Positions 26,671 through 34,775 of a stretch of DNA of 64,000 nucleotides are shown in pieces. Position 1 is the first letter of the stretch. Each line of letters opens with the position of its first letter. The translations under genes and the position numbers were made by a program. The notes under the pieces are model-generated. The model worked only from the letters and a program-made list of their open reading frames with translations, did not search any database and had not been told where the DNA came from. Source of the stretch: Candidatus Omnitrophota bacterium (GTDB taxonomy: Bacteria > Omnitrophota > Gorgyraeia > Zapsychrales > Zapsychraceae); the NCBI GenBank assembly GCA_020632495.1, contig JACKFL010000005.1:992001-1056000 (forward strand), given 5' to 3'.

Positions 26671-26755
26671 GGATACGGGCGAGAACGCCGGTCTGCGCCG
26701 CGGCATCATGGCGCGTAAAAGTTATTTCATCTGGATCAAGCGTAAGGGGGAGGCG
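26671..26755 (+). pseudogene. Methyltransferase 3' remnant (direct repeat copy 2)
   Basis: A fragment homologous to the last ~115 bp of the methyltransferase gene at 15.8-16.6 kb, with a 26 bp internal deletion. Its translation keeps GENAGLRR and GIMARKSYFIWIKRK. 41 bp are identical to the intact copy; the rest differs mainly at third codon positions, so the fragment derives from a homologous but diverged allele. It marks the right edge of the nitrate reductase cluster. Confidence 0.8.
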
Positions 26756-26763
26756 GACAATCA

Positions 26764-27708
26764 ATGCCTGGAAAATATTTAAACGGATTTTTGGCCATGA
26801 CGCTGATTCTGAGCGTGTCACCGGTATCCGGTGCGCCGACAGGCGTGCCGATACAGGACGGACCGGTCCGCCAGTTCGGTGACGACGGAAAGGCGATTGA
26901 TGAGGCAGAGTATAAAGACGGCCGGATTCACGGATTACGCAAACTGTATTATCCGGGAGGCACGTTGCGCGCGGAGATCAAATACAAACTCGGAGAACGT
27001 CACGGCCCGGAACAGTACTACTTCCCAAACGGACAGATTAAATCTTACATAAAATACAAAAACGGGATCAAGCATGGTCCGTACCGGGTTTACGCTGAAA
27101 ACGGTGAGCTGGTCGATGAAGGAACTTGGAAGAATGACCAGCTGGACGGAATTCGGAAAATATACTTCCCGGAAAGCGGCCGGCGCGCGGAGGTGTCCTA
27201 CCGCGACGGAAAGAATCATGGGACCACAAAGGACTATTATCCCGACGGTCAATTGCAAATTTCCCGGGAATACAAGGACGGCAAACAGGACGGCGTGTTG
27301 AAGGAGTTTTATGAAGATGGGACTTTGCAGAAAAAAGTCTCTTTTATTCAGGATCTGAGAGAAGGTGCTTACGAGACTTACCATCCCAACGGCAAATTGC
27401 AGAGCCGGGCGAACTATGCGAATGATGAGCGGGAGGGAAAGTACGAGGAGTTTTATCCCCTCGGACAGCAAAAGCTGAAGTGCGGGTATGTAGCCGGAAA
27501 GAAAGACGGGGAATGTCTGATGTATCACGAAAACGGCCGGATCAGTACCATTTGGAATTACCGGAACGATGTCCTGGACGGTATGATCAGGGAATATACG
27601 GACACGGGAGTGCTGATCCATGAGTGGCGTTATGAAGACGGAGAGAAGAAAGATTATCACGGCAATTCATCGGCACTGCCATCCCAGCCGGAGACTCAGC
27701 GAGAATAG
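26764..27708 (+). CDS. Exported YwqK/MORN-like repeat protein
   Basis: 314 residues with a signal peptide (GFLAMTLILSVSPVSG). The remainder is about ten ~23-residue repeats of the form YxDGxxHGxxKxYYPxGxL (for example DGRIHGLRKLYYPGG and NGIKHGPYRVYAENG), the pattern annotated as YwqK antitoxin/MORN_2 repeats. These form an extended beta-structure used in binding. No toxin partner is adjacent, and export argues against a cytoplasmic antitoxin. A bidirectional terminator follows. Confidence 0.85.
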   Translation: MPGKYLNGFLAMTLILSVSPVSGAPTGVPIQDGPVRQFGDDGKAIDEAEYKDGRIHGLRKLYYPGGTLRAEIKYKLGERHGPEQYYFPNGQIKSYIKYKNGIKHGPYRVYAENGELVDEGTWKNDQLDGIRKIYFPESGRRAEVSYRDGKNHGTTKDYYPDGQLQISREYKDGKQDGVLKEFYEDGTLQKKVSFIQDLREGAYETYHPNGKLQSRANYANDEREGKYEEFYPLGQQKLKCGYVAGKKDGECLMYHENGRISTIWNYRNDVLDGMIREYTDTGVLIHEWRYEDGEKKDYHGNSSALPSQPETQRE

Positions 27709-27771
27709 CATTTCGACTATCCGCGGGAATAAATCAGCTCCATGCTCGAAATAGTATGCCCCTCAAAAAGA

Positions 27772-27797
27772 GGCCTGTCTCTATATAGAGACAGGCC
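27772..27797. terminator. Bidirectional rho-independent terminator
   Basis: A perfect 26 bp palindrome with half-site GGCCTGTCTCTAT lies between convergent genes. On the minus strand it is followed by TCTTTTTG, and on the plus strand, less ideally, by CCGTGTTTTATT. Confidence 0.75.
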
Positions 27798-27841
27798 CCG
27801 TGTTTTATTCCGCCCAACATTCCAGCTATAGTTGACAGTAC

Positions 27842-29830
27842 TTACTTGCCCCAGACTTCCTTATAGTAGAAGTACGATTTTCGCAATCGCCTTTCAAACG
27901 GACTGTCATCGCCGGATCCCTGTCCGACCAGGCCCAACCATTCTTCACTCGAAAATCCGTCCGGAAAGGGGAAGGGATAGGTCGACGCTGTTTCATGGGT
28001 GGCTTCACTGCCGTCGCCGGCGTGGGTGTCTTTCCACCATTCATCGATAAATTGAAACGCCACACCGCCGATGGCGTTGCCGGTGTACGGGCCGCCGGCC
28101 TGATGCAGAACGATGTCTCTCAGATTCCCTTCATGATAATCGCGCTGCATGCCTTCATCGACGGTCTGTCTGGCCGTATGCCACACGTCGCAACCGTACT
28201 CGGTAATCAGCACCGGCCGGTCGAAGCGTTCCTGCACGGTCTCCCAGACGTTGCCGAACCCGCCGGCGCCCTGGTAGGAATTCACGCCCATAATATCGAT
28301 CGCCGGCGCGTACTTCTGGTAATAGTCGGCGAGGCCCGTACTGATGTTGCCGACGGCGACCGGGTGTTTTCCGTCGAGTTCGTGGATTAATTCGGCGGCC
28401 TCGTTCAGGAACTCGGCCCACGCCTGGGGGTGCAGGCCGGCATTGGTTTTGGTGGCGTTTACCCCGGAATAACTCAGCGGCATATTGTTCTCATTCCCCA
28501 GCACCCACATCAACACCCACGGTTCGTCTTTCAAATCGAGTACCTTGGCACGCAGGACCTCCAGCATCACCTTGCGCTGCCCGGGATCGGTATAGTCGGT
28601 GCCGGTCTGCCAGTCCGCGCCGGAACCCACGGTGTAAGCGCCGAGCATGTCACCGGCGATCACCCGGATGCCGTAATTTTCATAGAGATCGCGCAGCAAC
28701 GGCTTGTTGACCATCGCCGGATCGTACGACACCCGGTCTTGGGCCGTGGGGATGTAATAGCGGATGGCGTTGACGCCCATGTCCTTCATCAGTTGAAAGT
28801 CACCTATAGCGGGTTCGTCGTCATCCTGTACGCCGTTGCGGTCTTGGTCCACCCAGGCGTCATAGGCGGCGTCGATGCGGCCGTTGTTGTTTTTGTCTTT
28901 ATGCATCCAGCGCGCGTGGAAGTAGGGGTCATTGTGCGGGCCCAGGCCGATCTCGGTCGGGCTGTAGGTGACCCCGCGCACGAAAAAAGGTTCTCCGCCG
29001 ACGGTCATCCGCCAGTGGCCGTTATTGTAGCGGACCAGCCGGGTGTCACCGCGCACGATCTCGCGGGCGATGCCTTGTTGCGTCATATCCGGCAGCGCGG
29101 CCAGGCGTTCCTCCGCTGTCCGGCGCACAATCTTTCCGGGGTTGACCGCGACCACATCATTGGCCGGATCATTGTCGTCTTTGTAATCAATGGAAACGCT
29201 CGCGCCCTCCAGCGCGCATTCCAGCTGTGGATACGTATCACACAGCCGGCGCACCGAGCTCATCGCGCCCGGCGCGGTGTACCATACAAACGATTTGTCG
29301 GCGGACCACACGTATTGTTTGGGGGTGTGCAGGAGCGTGGCGTAATAGGCTTTCAAAGCCTGCTTGATATGACCGGAGCGTTCGAGGATCAGCGCGGTAA
29401 AGAAGAGTTTCGTACCGGTCGCGTCGGGGGCCTGCGGCCACACATAAAATGCGCGCTGCGCGTCTTCATCGGCAAACACGTCCCAATGTCCCGCGTCGAG
29501 TTTTCCGGCAGTTTCGTACTCCGCATATCCGCTTTCCTTACGGATACCGAAGTTGTTCGGATAAATCCCCGCGCCCACCGCCTTCTTCAGGCCCGCGCGG
29601 TCGGTGATCCGGTAGTAGATTCCGGGGGTGCCCGCGCCGGTGAGTTCACCGTATTGCGCGTAGTCGATGAAGATCGAATCGCCCGTATCGTCAATAGGGA
29701 AGGCGGGGGAAGGTAATGTCTTGCCTTTCAGGAAATGGTGCATCAGCCGGGCGTCCGCCGTGTCGTTCAGAGGGGCGGCAGATGCCGGGCAGCAGGTGAA
29801 CAGCAGGAACATACACATGATAAGTCGCAT
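27842..29830 (-). CDS. Exported GH2/GH5-type (TIM-barrel) glycoside hydrolase
   Basis: 662 residues with signal peptide MRLIMCMFLLFTCCPASA. After an N-terminal region of ~270 residues with helical repeats comes a clan-A TIM barrel: GVTYSPTEIGLG, the acid/base in MWVLGNENN (E447) and the nucleophile in VLITEYGCD (E544), 97 residues apart. A calcium-loop-like insert DKNNNGRID...DQDRNGVQDDDE precedes the barrel core. The substrate is probably a beta-glucan or similar, by clan analogy only. AAAGGAGA precedes the ATG. A shorter paralogue near 35 kb has lost both catalytic acids. Confidence 0.85.
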   Translation of the reverse strand: MRLIMCMFLLFTCCPASAAPLNDTADARLMHHFLKGKTLPSPAFPIDDTGDSIFIDYAQYGELTGAGTPGIYYRITDRAGLKKAVGAGIYPNNFGIRKESGYAEYETAGKLDAGHWDVFADEDAQRAFYVWPQAPDATGTKLFFTALILERSGHIKQALKAYYATLLHTPKQYVWSADKSFVWYTAPGAMSSVRRLCDTYPQLECALEGASVSIDYKDDNDPANDVVAVNPGKIVRRTAEERLAALPDMTQQGIAREIVRGDTRLVRYNNGHWRMTVGGEPFFVRGVTYSPTEIGLGPHNDPYFHARWMHKDKNNNGRIDAAYDAWVDQDRNGVQDDDEPAIGDFQLMKDMGVNAIRYYIPTAQDRVSYDPAMVNKPLLRDLYENYGIRVIAGDMLGAYTVGSGADWQTGTDYTDPGQRKVMLEVLRAKVLDLKDEPWVLMWVLGNENNMPLSYSGVNATKTNAGLHPQAWAEFLNEAAELIHELDGKHPVAVGNISTGLADYYQKYAPAIDIMGVNSYQGAGGFGNVWETVQERFDRPVLITEYGCDVWHTARQTVDEGMQRDYHEGNLRDIVLHQAGGPYTGNAIGGVAFQFIDEWWKDTHAGDGSEATHETASTYPFPFPDGFSSEEWLGLVGQGSGDDSPFERRLRKSYFYYKEVWGK

Positions 29831-29871
29831 AGGGCTCTCCTTTGTGACTGTATTCTAGCGGTTTTGGGTGA

Positions 29872-30187
29872 GTTCTGCCAGGCTTCCTGTTGCGGAAGCC
29901 TGGCAGAACCTGGTTTTTCCGTTGACGCCAGTCAACAACCGGAAAAACCGCTGGCTCCCCCGCATGGTGGAGGGGGGCCGGTGTGCGCACCCGGCGGCCT
30001 GACGTGCGCCGGGTGCGCGGGGCTTGCGTTGGGGGCTCTCACTTGTGATTGGTGAATTGGGATTGGGGATTTGAACAGTTTGCCTTCATGATGCAGGCAA
30101 GCCGTGATTCAGATGTGTTGAAGCCTCACCAATCCCAAAATATGCATAACGGTCATTCTCCTAATCCCCAATCCCTAATTCCTAAAT
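29872..30187. repeat. Cluster of inverted repeats in a 380 bp intergenic gap
   Basis: No gene is seen here. Four paired elements lie in a row. (1) A perfect 16 bp stem GTTCTGCCAGGCTTCC at 29872-29909. (2) GGTTTTTCCG/CGGAAAAACC extended by TTGAC/GTCAA, with a bulge, at 29912-29949. (3) GCGCACCCGGC/GCCGGGTGCGC at 29985-30018. (4) Distant inverted arms rich in GGGATTGGGGATT (30044-30072) and AATCCCCAATCCC (30167-30187). None ends in a proper U-tract. It may be a palindromic intergenic element or a long structured leader of the glycosidase. Confidence 0.6.
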
Positions 30188-30210
30188 CAATCATCAGGGC
30201 ACTTCCCGGC

Positions 30211-30663
30211 CTACAATAATTCACCAGCCGCTTCCGCCGGCCGCCAGAACCAGCCGCCGCTCGGGTCCCAGCATTGACCGAAGGTGAAGTTGTCGACCAG
30301 TTCCTGAATTACGGCCCGGGCCTCGTCAGTGCGCTCGAGTGCGATCAGTGACTTCGCCTGAATGAACAGGCTGGTGGCCACGTCGTTCAACGCCCAATAG
30401 GAAAAGACTTCGTCGTTGGTCCCCGTGACATAGTCTTCCAGTCCGGCCTGCATCTCGCGGGCGGGTTCCTGATAGAGTTCGACGCACTTGCGGGCGTAGA
30501 CGATCGCGTCTTCGTACTCTTCGGCGCCGAAGGCCTGCCAGGCCTTGACGGTCAGCGTGGAGGATGTGTGATCCCCGAATTTGTACTCCTTGGCGAATGC
30601 CGCCGGAGCGGTCATGCCTACCGCCAGTGCTGCGGCCATACAAAGTTGGAATAAACGTGTCAT
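30211..30663 (-). CDS. Exported small helical (TPR-like) protein
   Basis: 150 residues with a signal peptide (MAAALAVGMTAPAAFA). The mature part is helical with TPR-like pairs (WQAFGAEEYEDAIVYARKCVELY and SLFIQAKSLIALERTDEARAV, each read in parts) and ends in FTFGQCWDPSGGWFW, an aromatic motif reminiscent of glycosidase-associated exported proteins. Catalytic residues are not seen. A perfect AAGGAGGT precedes the ATG. Confidence 0.7.
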   Translation of the reverse strand: MTRLFQLCMAAALAVGMTAPAAFAKEYKFGDHTSSTLTVKAWQAFGAEEYEDAIVYARKCVELYQEPAREMQAGLEDYVTGTNDEVFSYWALNDVATSLFIQAKSLIALERTDEARAVIQELVDNFTFGQCWDPSGGWFWRPAEAAGELL

Positions 30664-30743
30664 GATTTACCTCCTTGTTTTCTGTGCCGGTGTGATTCCG
30701 GGGACACCGTGCCTGTATTCCCGGATGTTACGCGCGCGTCATG

Positions 30744-30783
30744 AAAAAAGGCAGTTCCCGGCTGGTGCACCAGAAACTGCCTT
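30744..30783 (-). terminator. Rho-independent terminator of the minus-strand sigma/TPR operon
   Basis: Read leftwards, AAGGCAGTTTC pairs with GAACTGCCTT, followed at once by TTTTTTC. It lies 50 bp past the stop of the TPR membrane protein and separates it from the downstream secreted protein. Confidence 0.8.
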
Positions 30784-30832
30784 GTCCCGGCGGGGAGCGA
30801 CCCCGGCGGGTTCTGACGTCATGCGATATTTA

Positions 30833-31651
30833 TCAGAACGAGTTGCCGAACTTGCGGTAAAACTCGATCAGGTTATTGCGGCTTTCGATCGTTCGCGTGT
30901 CGTTGATTCCGAATTCATCTTTCTGCGTCTCAAATATTCCTTTGTATATTTCTTCGGCGCGCTCATAGCGGCCGGTTTCTTCATAAAGCAGGCCGAGATT
31001 CCGGCGCGTGGTCATCGTCCCGGGATGCGTGGGGCCGAGTTGTTCTTCCTGAATACGCAGCGCGCGCTCATAGTGGTCGCCGGCCTCTCGGTACTTGCCG
31101 AGTTTCTTCTCGACGACCGCCAGGTTGTTCAGGGCATTGGCCGTATCGGGGTGATCGCTGCCGCGGATATCCTCGACCATCCGCAAGACTTCCTGTGTGA
31201 GGGGCTCGGCTTCGGTGAACCGGCCGTCGGCGTACATCATCATAATCTGCGCGTACAGGTCTTCGAGCGCTTCGGCGGCGGCATCGACCGATGGATCGAC
31301 GACCACCGGCGTAACCCCGCGTTCGCGTTCCGGCGGCGGCGCCTCCGGGTACAGCAATTGCAACCCGATTATGGCCACGACAATCGTCAGCGAAAAACTC
31401 AAGGCCGGGCGTGACGCGAATTGCGACAGGAGAAAACGCAGCTGATCCCACAGCGTGGATTGCCCCGGATTACGGCCGGTACGCACGGCGTGACGGAAGT
31501 CAGCCACCGTCTCGCGCGGGTCGACGCCGTTTTCATATAAAAAGGAGCGGACGTCATCGAGCGGTTCGGCAACGATGTCGCGGATGATGTCTTCGTCCTC
31601 ATCCAGAAAGGCGCACAGCTGTCGGACTTGTTTTTTAGGGTCGGTGCTCAT
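30833..31651 (-). CDS. Single-pass membrane TPR protein, probable sigma-factor partner
   Basis: 272 residues. An acidic cytoplasmic N-terminus (~80 residues) is followed by one membrane helix (~83-101) and a periplasmic domain of kinesin-light-chain-like TPRs (ALNNLAVVEKKLGKYREAG, RRNLGLLYEETGRYERAEE). It begins 10 bp after the ECF sigma gene, the usual place for an anti-sigma factor, though no zinc-type anti-sigma motif (HxxxCxxC) is visible. The role as regulator or signal receiver is inferred. The TPRs resemble those of the secreted CHAT protein in the same operon. Confidence 0.75.
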   Translation of the reverse strand: MSTDPKKQVRQLCAFLDEDEDIIRDIVAEPLDDVRSFLYENGVDPRETVADFRHAVRTGRNPGQSTLWDQLRFLLSQFASRPALSFSLTIVVAIIGLQLLYPEAPPPERERGVTPVVVDPSVDAAAEALEDLYAQIMMMYADGRFTEAEPLTQEVLRMVEDIRGSDHPDTANALNNLAVVEKKLGKYREAGDHYERALRIQEEQLGPTHPGTMTTRRNLGLLYEETGRYERAEEIYKGIFETQKDEFGINDTRTIESRNNLIEFYRKFGNSF

Positions 31652-31661
31652 GTTCGTATCC

Positions 31662-32234
31662 TTACGACGCGTCCTGCCGGCGCGCCAGGTATTCTTCCAG
31701 ACGGCGCTGCAGGAGTTTGCGTGTGTTATATATGCTGGTCACCGGCAACCGCAGTTCCTCCGCGATTTCGCGCGGCTTGCGGCCCGCCGCGGCCAGGGTC
31801 GCGACACGGACCAGCCTGGGCTCATCTTCGATTTCCTTTAAAAAACCTTCCATAAATCCTTCCGGTGCGGCGGAGGTATCGGTGGCCTCGGCGTCTTTCC
31901 GCTGCTGATCGGACAGCGTCTCCAGAAATCGCAGGCAGCGGTTCTCCAGACTCTGACTGTGGTGATGGATCTCGCTGCGCACCACACCGAACAGATAAAC
32001 CAGCAGGTCCGGGACCGTTTGCGGGTCCCATTGGCGCTGGCCCCGATAAACTTTCAGGATTGCGTCCATCACAAAATCCTCCGCCATCTTGCCCGCGGCC
32101 ACCTGGCCGCCCTGTTGCTGATACCACGACATTTGACGTATCTTGGTAAAAGCGTATTTGATCAGCCGGGGGATGGTGTCGTCCCAGTCATGTTCATCGA
32201 GTAAGGCCTTGATGTCGGCCGGAACTTCGTTCAA
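31662..32234 (-). CDS. ECF-type RNA polymerase sigma factor
   Basis: 190 residues. A sigma-2-like part (AEDFVMDAILKVYRGQRQWDP, read in two parts) and a sigma-4 helix-turn-helix (AGRKPREIAEELRLPVTSIY, then NTRKLLQRRLEEYL) are recognisable. Charged linkers between the domains are longer than usual. It presumably controls the surrounding exported proteins together with the TPR membrane partner. The 81 bp before it hold no obvious promoter, so it is probably transcribed from the CHAT gene side. Confidence 0.8.
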   Translation of the reverse strand: MNEVPADIKALLDEHDWDDTIPRLIKYAFTKIRQMSWYQQQGGQVAAGKMAEDFVMDAILKVYRGQRQWDPQTVPDLLVYLFGVVRSEIHHHSQSLENRCLRFLETLSDQQRKDAEATDTSAAPEGFMEGFLKEIEDEPRLVRVATLAAAGRKPREIAEELRLPVTSIYNTRKLLQRRLEEYLARRQDAS

Positions 32235-32315
32235 CCTTTCCCTCCATCAGGGTAATGCCGCCCGGGTCCTGGAATTCGCCAAAAAAAATGCGGGGTCCGG
32301 GAGCTGGGGCGGAGA

Positions 32316-34775
32316 TTATTTCGTATCTTTAACGTAGGCAGGGCCTTGTAAAATCACAATAAAGGCCCCGGCCTTCTTGACCGCGGCGTGCAGGCCCTGG
32401 GTCTCGCGCAGGGTGTTCATCCATTTCTTCTGCGATTCAGCCAAGGCCTGGGCGGGGGATTCGCCGCGGAAGATCCCGCCGTAAATATCCTGCACCATCT
32501 GCGGGGTGACCTGCGCGTCCGGGATGCTCCACAGGGTCATGATCAGATTGCGCGCGCCGGCCTGCAGAAATCCGCGCCGCAGTCCGAACACGCCTTCGCC
32601 CGTCTGCGCGTCGCCCAATCCGGTGTCGCAGGCCGGGAGGACGACCAGCCAGGTCTCGCGCAGATCCAGCAGGCTGACTTCCTCCGCGGTAAGCAACCCG
32701 TCGTTACGGACCGGTTCGCTTAATCCCTGCTGCCATAGACGGATGGTCCGGTCCGCCTTGGCCATCGCCAATCCGCTGTCGCGCATCGGATTGAACACGG
32801 TCTGTCCCGCCGGCAACGGCTGTGCCGCCGCCCGTTCATCTTTCAACAACGGGACCGCCGATCCGGTGGTCGCGTGCCGCCAGTGCGGCTGGCCGGCAAA
32901 AAATCCGTGGGTTGCGATATGCAGGATCGCCGGCGAATGCACCTGTTTCAGGTTTTCTTCGCTGGCCTTTTCCCGGGTAAAGAGTTCGACCCGGTAACCG
33001 TTGGCCGCTGCCAATTGGGCTACCGCCTGGGCCTCGGCATATGTGCCGGGCAGATCTTCAAAGACAGTGGATTCGCTGCCATCGTCGCTGAATAACGGTT
33101 GCGCGAAAATGGCAAGAGTTTTCGTCATGTCGAGCCGGTGGTGTTCGAGCAGATCGCGTCCGCTGGTCACATAGGCGAAGGCGTAATGTTCATTGAGGAA
33201 CTCTCCGCGCGGTGTCAGCAGGGTCACGAAAGATACGAAGTTGATCCGGTGCGTGGGGCTGATGATAATCCGCTCGATACGCCACTTCAGCGATTTGTCG
33301 ATGGGCAGCCACAATAGCCGGTAGAGGCGTTGCAGGTTGTACCGCAGGTCGGTGTCGCGGGTGTCTTTGTGGCGGACCATCTGTTGGTAACGGCGGATAT
33401 GCGCGTCGATGCTGTCGGCCGGGCCCAGCTGGACCCAATGCAAGCCGTCATCGAGGGTAAAGATGACTGCGCCGTAATGCTCTTCGTAACGGCCCTCGCC
33501 GAGCGCCATCGGGTAACGGATAAATTCGATCAGGGCGGTATTTTCATCAAGAGCGCGCTGGATGTCGGAGGGTTCGACCTTTAGAAAACGGCGGGCGCCC
33601 CGGGTGCCGGCGCCGGAGTATCCGAGCTGTTGCTCAGTGCGGCGGATGTCCTCTTGCAGTCCGAGAAGAATCAGGCGCCGCCGCTGACGGGCGTCCTCGT
33701 CGATGATGCCGTCCACGGACATTTCCAGTTGCATCAGCCGCTGTTTGGTCAGCGCGCGTTTGTGCAGAAGGCGCCGGTGTTCCGGATCATTCCCGGAGGC
33801 GGCCAAGCGGATGTCTTCGATGAGGGATTCCAGGACCAATCCCTTGTGCAGAAGCACCGATTGCGCCAACGTTATCGTGTCGCCGGCGTTGGCGGACAAC
33901 GTATACGGTTCGTAGGCGGTTATGTGGGCCAGCCGTTGTTGTTCGGAAGAGAAGGAAAGGATGTGGCTCAACAACTGGCGTTCGCGTTCGAGAGCGGCCT
34001 TGGCCATGCTGATGGCCGCATTGATTTCATTGGCCTCGTGATAGAGCAGACCGAGTTGCCGCATACAATAGGCGATAGTCCGGTGATCGTCGGGACGCGA
34101 TGCTTCCCAAATGCCGAGCGCTTCCCGGTAGGCGTTGATGGCGCCGGCCAGGTCGTCTTCGCGATAGGCCAGATCGCCCAGCATCTGCAGGGTAAGGGCC
34201 GCGGCCGGCAAGGGTCCGGTCCGGCCGGCGCGTTGGCGTTCGAGCAGTTCCCGGGTTAAGGCGCGGGCATTGGCGGTGTCGCCGGCGGCATAGTGTAACC
34301 GCGCGCGTTCCTGCAGCATCGGCAAGAGTTGCGGATGATCGTTGCCGAGGGCTTCCTTTTGACGTTCGTAAATGTGGCGCGCGACGCGGATTTCTTCGGC
34401 AAGATCGCGTCTGTCGACGGGGAAGGGCCCCATGCCGGGAATCGCGCGGTTGTCGCGCGCGTAAAGTTCGGCAAGGTGTCCGATGAGTTCCCTGACCAGC
34501 GGGTGATCAACGCCGAGGTGCGCGTAGTAAACGGTGAGGGCGTTTTCATAGTGTGGCAGGGCGGCGCTGATTTCGCCTTTTTCTTCTTGCAGCCGGCCCA
34601 ATTCATAGAAAAGATCCGCGACCTGGAGTTGGTCCGGTCCGAGCCGGGTGAGCTGTGCGTTGAGTATGTTTCTGGTGATACGGATGTCTTCGGCCAGCTC
34701 CGCCGGATCGGTGACTGCTGCCGCCGGGGCCGCCATTAGCAGAAGGGACACAACCGCGATTAGTCTTCGGTCCAT
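32316..34775 (-). CDS. Secreted TPR-CHAT caspase-like peptidase
   Basis: 819 residues from the ATG that starts a clean signal peptide (MDRRLIAVVSLLLMAAPAAA). About 350 residues of TPRs (YELGRLQEEKGEISAALPHY and similar) are followed by a CHAT domain with the catalytic dyad His in LHIATHGFF (H623) and Cys in LPACDTGLG (C716). CHAT peptidases are clan CD, as caspases and separases are, and are often effectors or signalling proteases. Export is a notable feature. The start overlaps the end of the upstream glycosidase-like gene by 16 bp, so the two are coupled. An in-frame ATG 87 bp earlier is inside that gene. Confidence 0.85.
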   Translation of the reverse strand: MDRRLIAVVSLLLMAAPAAAVTDPAELAEDIRITRNILNAQLTRLGPDQLQVADLFYELGRLQEEKGEISAALPHYENALTVYYAHLGVDHPLVRELIGHLAELYARDNRAIPGMGPFPVDRRDLAEEIRVARHIYERQKEALGNDHPQLLPMLQERARLHYAAGDTANARALTRELLERQRAGRTGPLPAAALTLQMLGDLAYREDDLAGAINAYREALGIWEASRPDDHRTIAYCMRQLGLLYHEANEINAAISMAKAALERERQLLSHILSFSSEQQRLAHITAYEPYTLSANAGDTITLAQSVLLHKGLVLESLIEDIRLAASGNDPEHRRLLHKRALTKQRLMQLEMSVDGIIDEDARQRRRLILLGLQEDIRRTEQQLGYSGAGTRGARRFLKVEPSDIQRALDENTALIEFIRYPMALGEGRYEEHYGAVIFTLDDGLHWVQLGPADSIDAHIRRYQQMVRHKDTRDTDLRYNLQRLYRLLWLPIDKSLKWRIERIIISPTHRINFVSFVTLLTPRGEFLNEHYAFAYVTSGRDLLEHHRLDMTKTLAIFAQPLFSDDGSESTVFEDLPGTYAEAQAVAQLAAANGYRVELFTREKASEENLKQVHSPAILHIATHGFFAGQPHWRHATTGSAVPLLKDERAAAQPLPAGQTVFNPMRDSGLAMAKADRTIRLWQQGLSEPVRNDGLLTAEEVSLLDLRETWLVVLPACDTGLGDAQTGEGVFGLRRGFLQAGARNLIMTLWSIPDAQVTPQMVQDIYGGIFRGESPAQALAESQKKWMNTLRETQGLHAAVKKAGAFIVILQGPAYVKDTK

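Noticed and set aside
26764..27708. YwqK-repeat protein as an antitoxin
   Set aside because: It carries a signal peptide and no toxin gene is adjacent, so a toxin-antitoxin role is unsupported.
28430..29716. 428-codon plus-strand frame inside the glycosidase
   Set aside because: Antisense to a gene with catalytic motifs and a signal peptide; no recognisable content.
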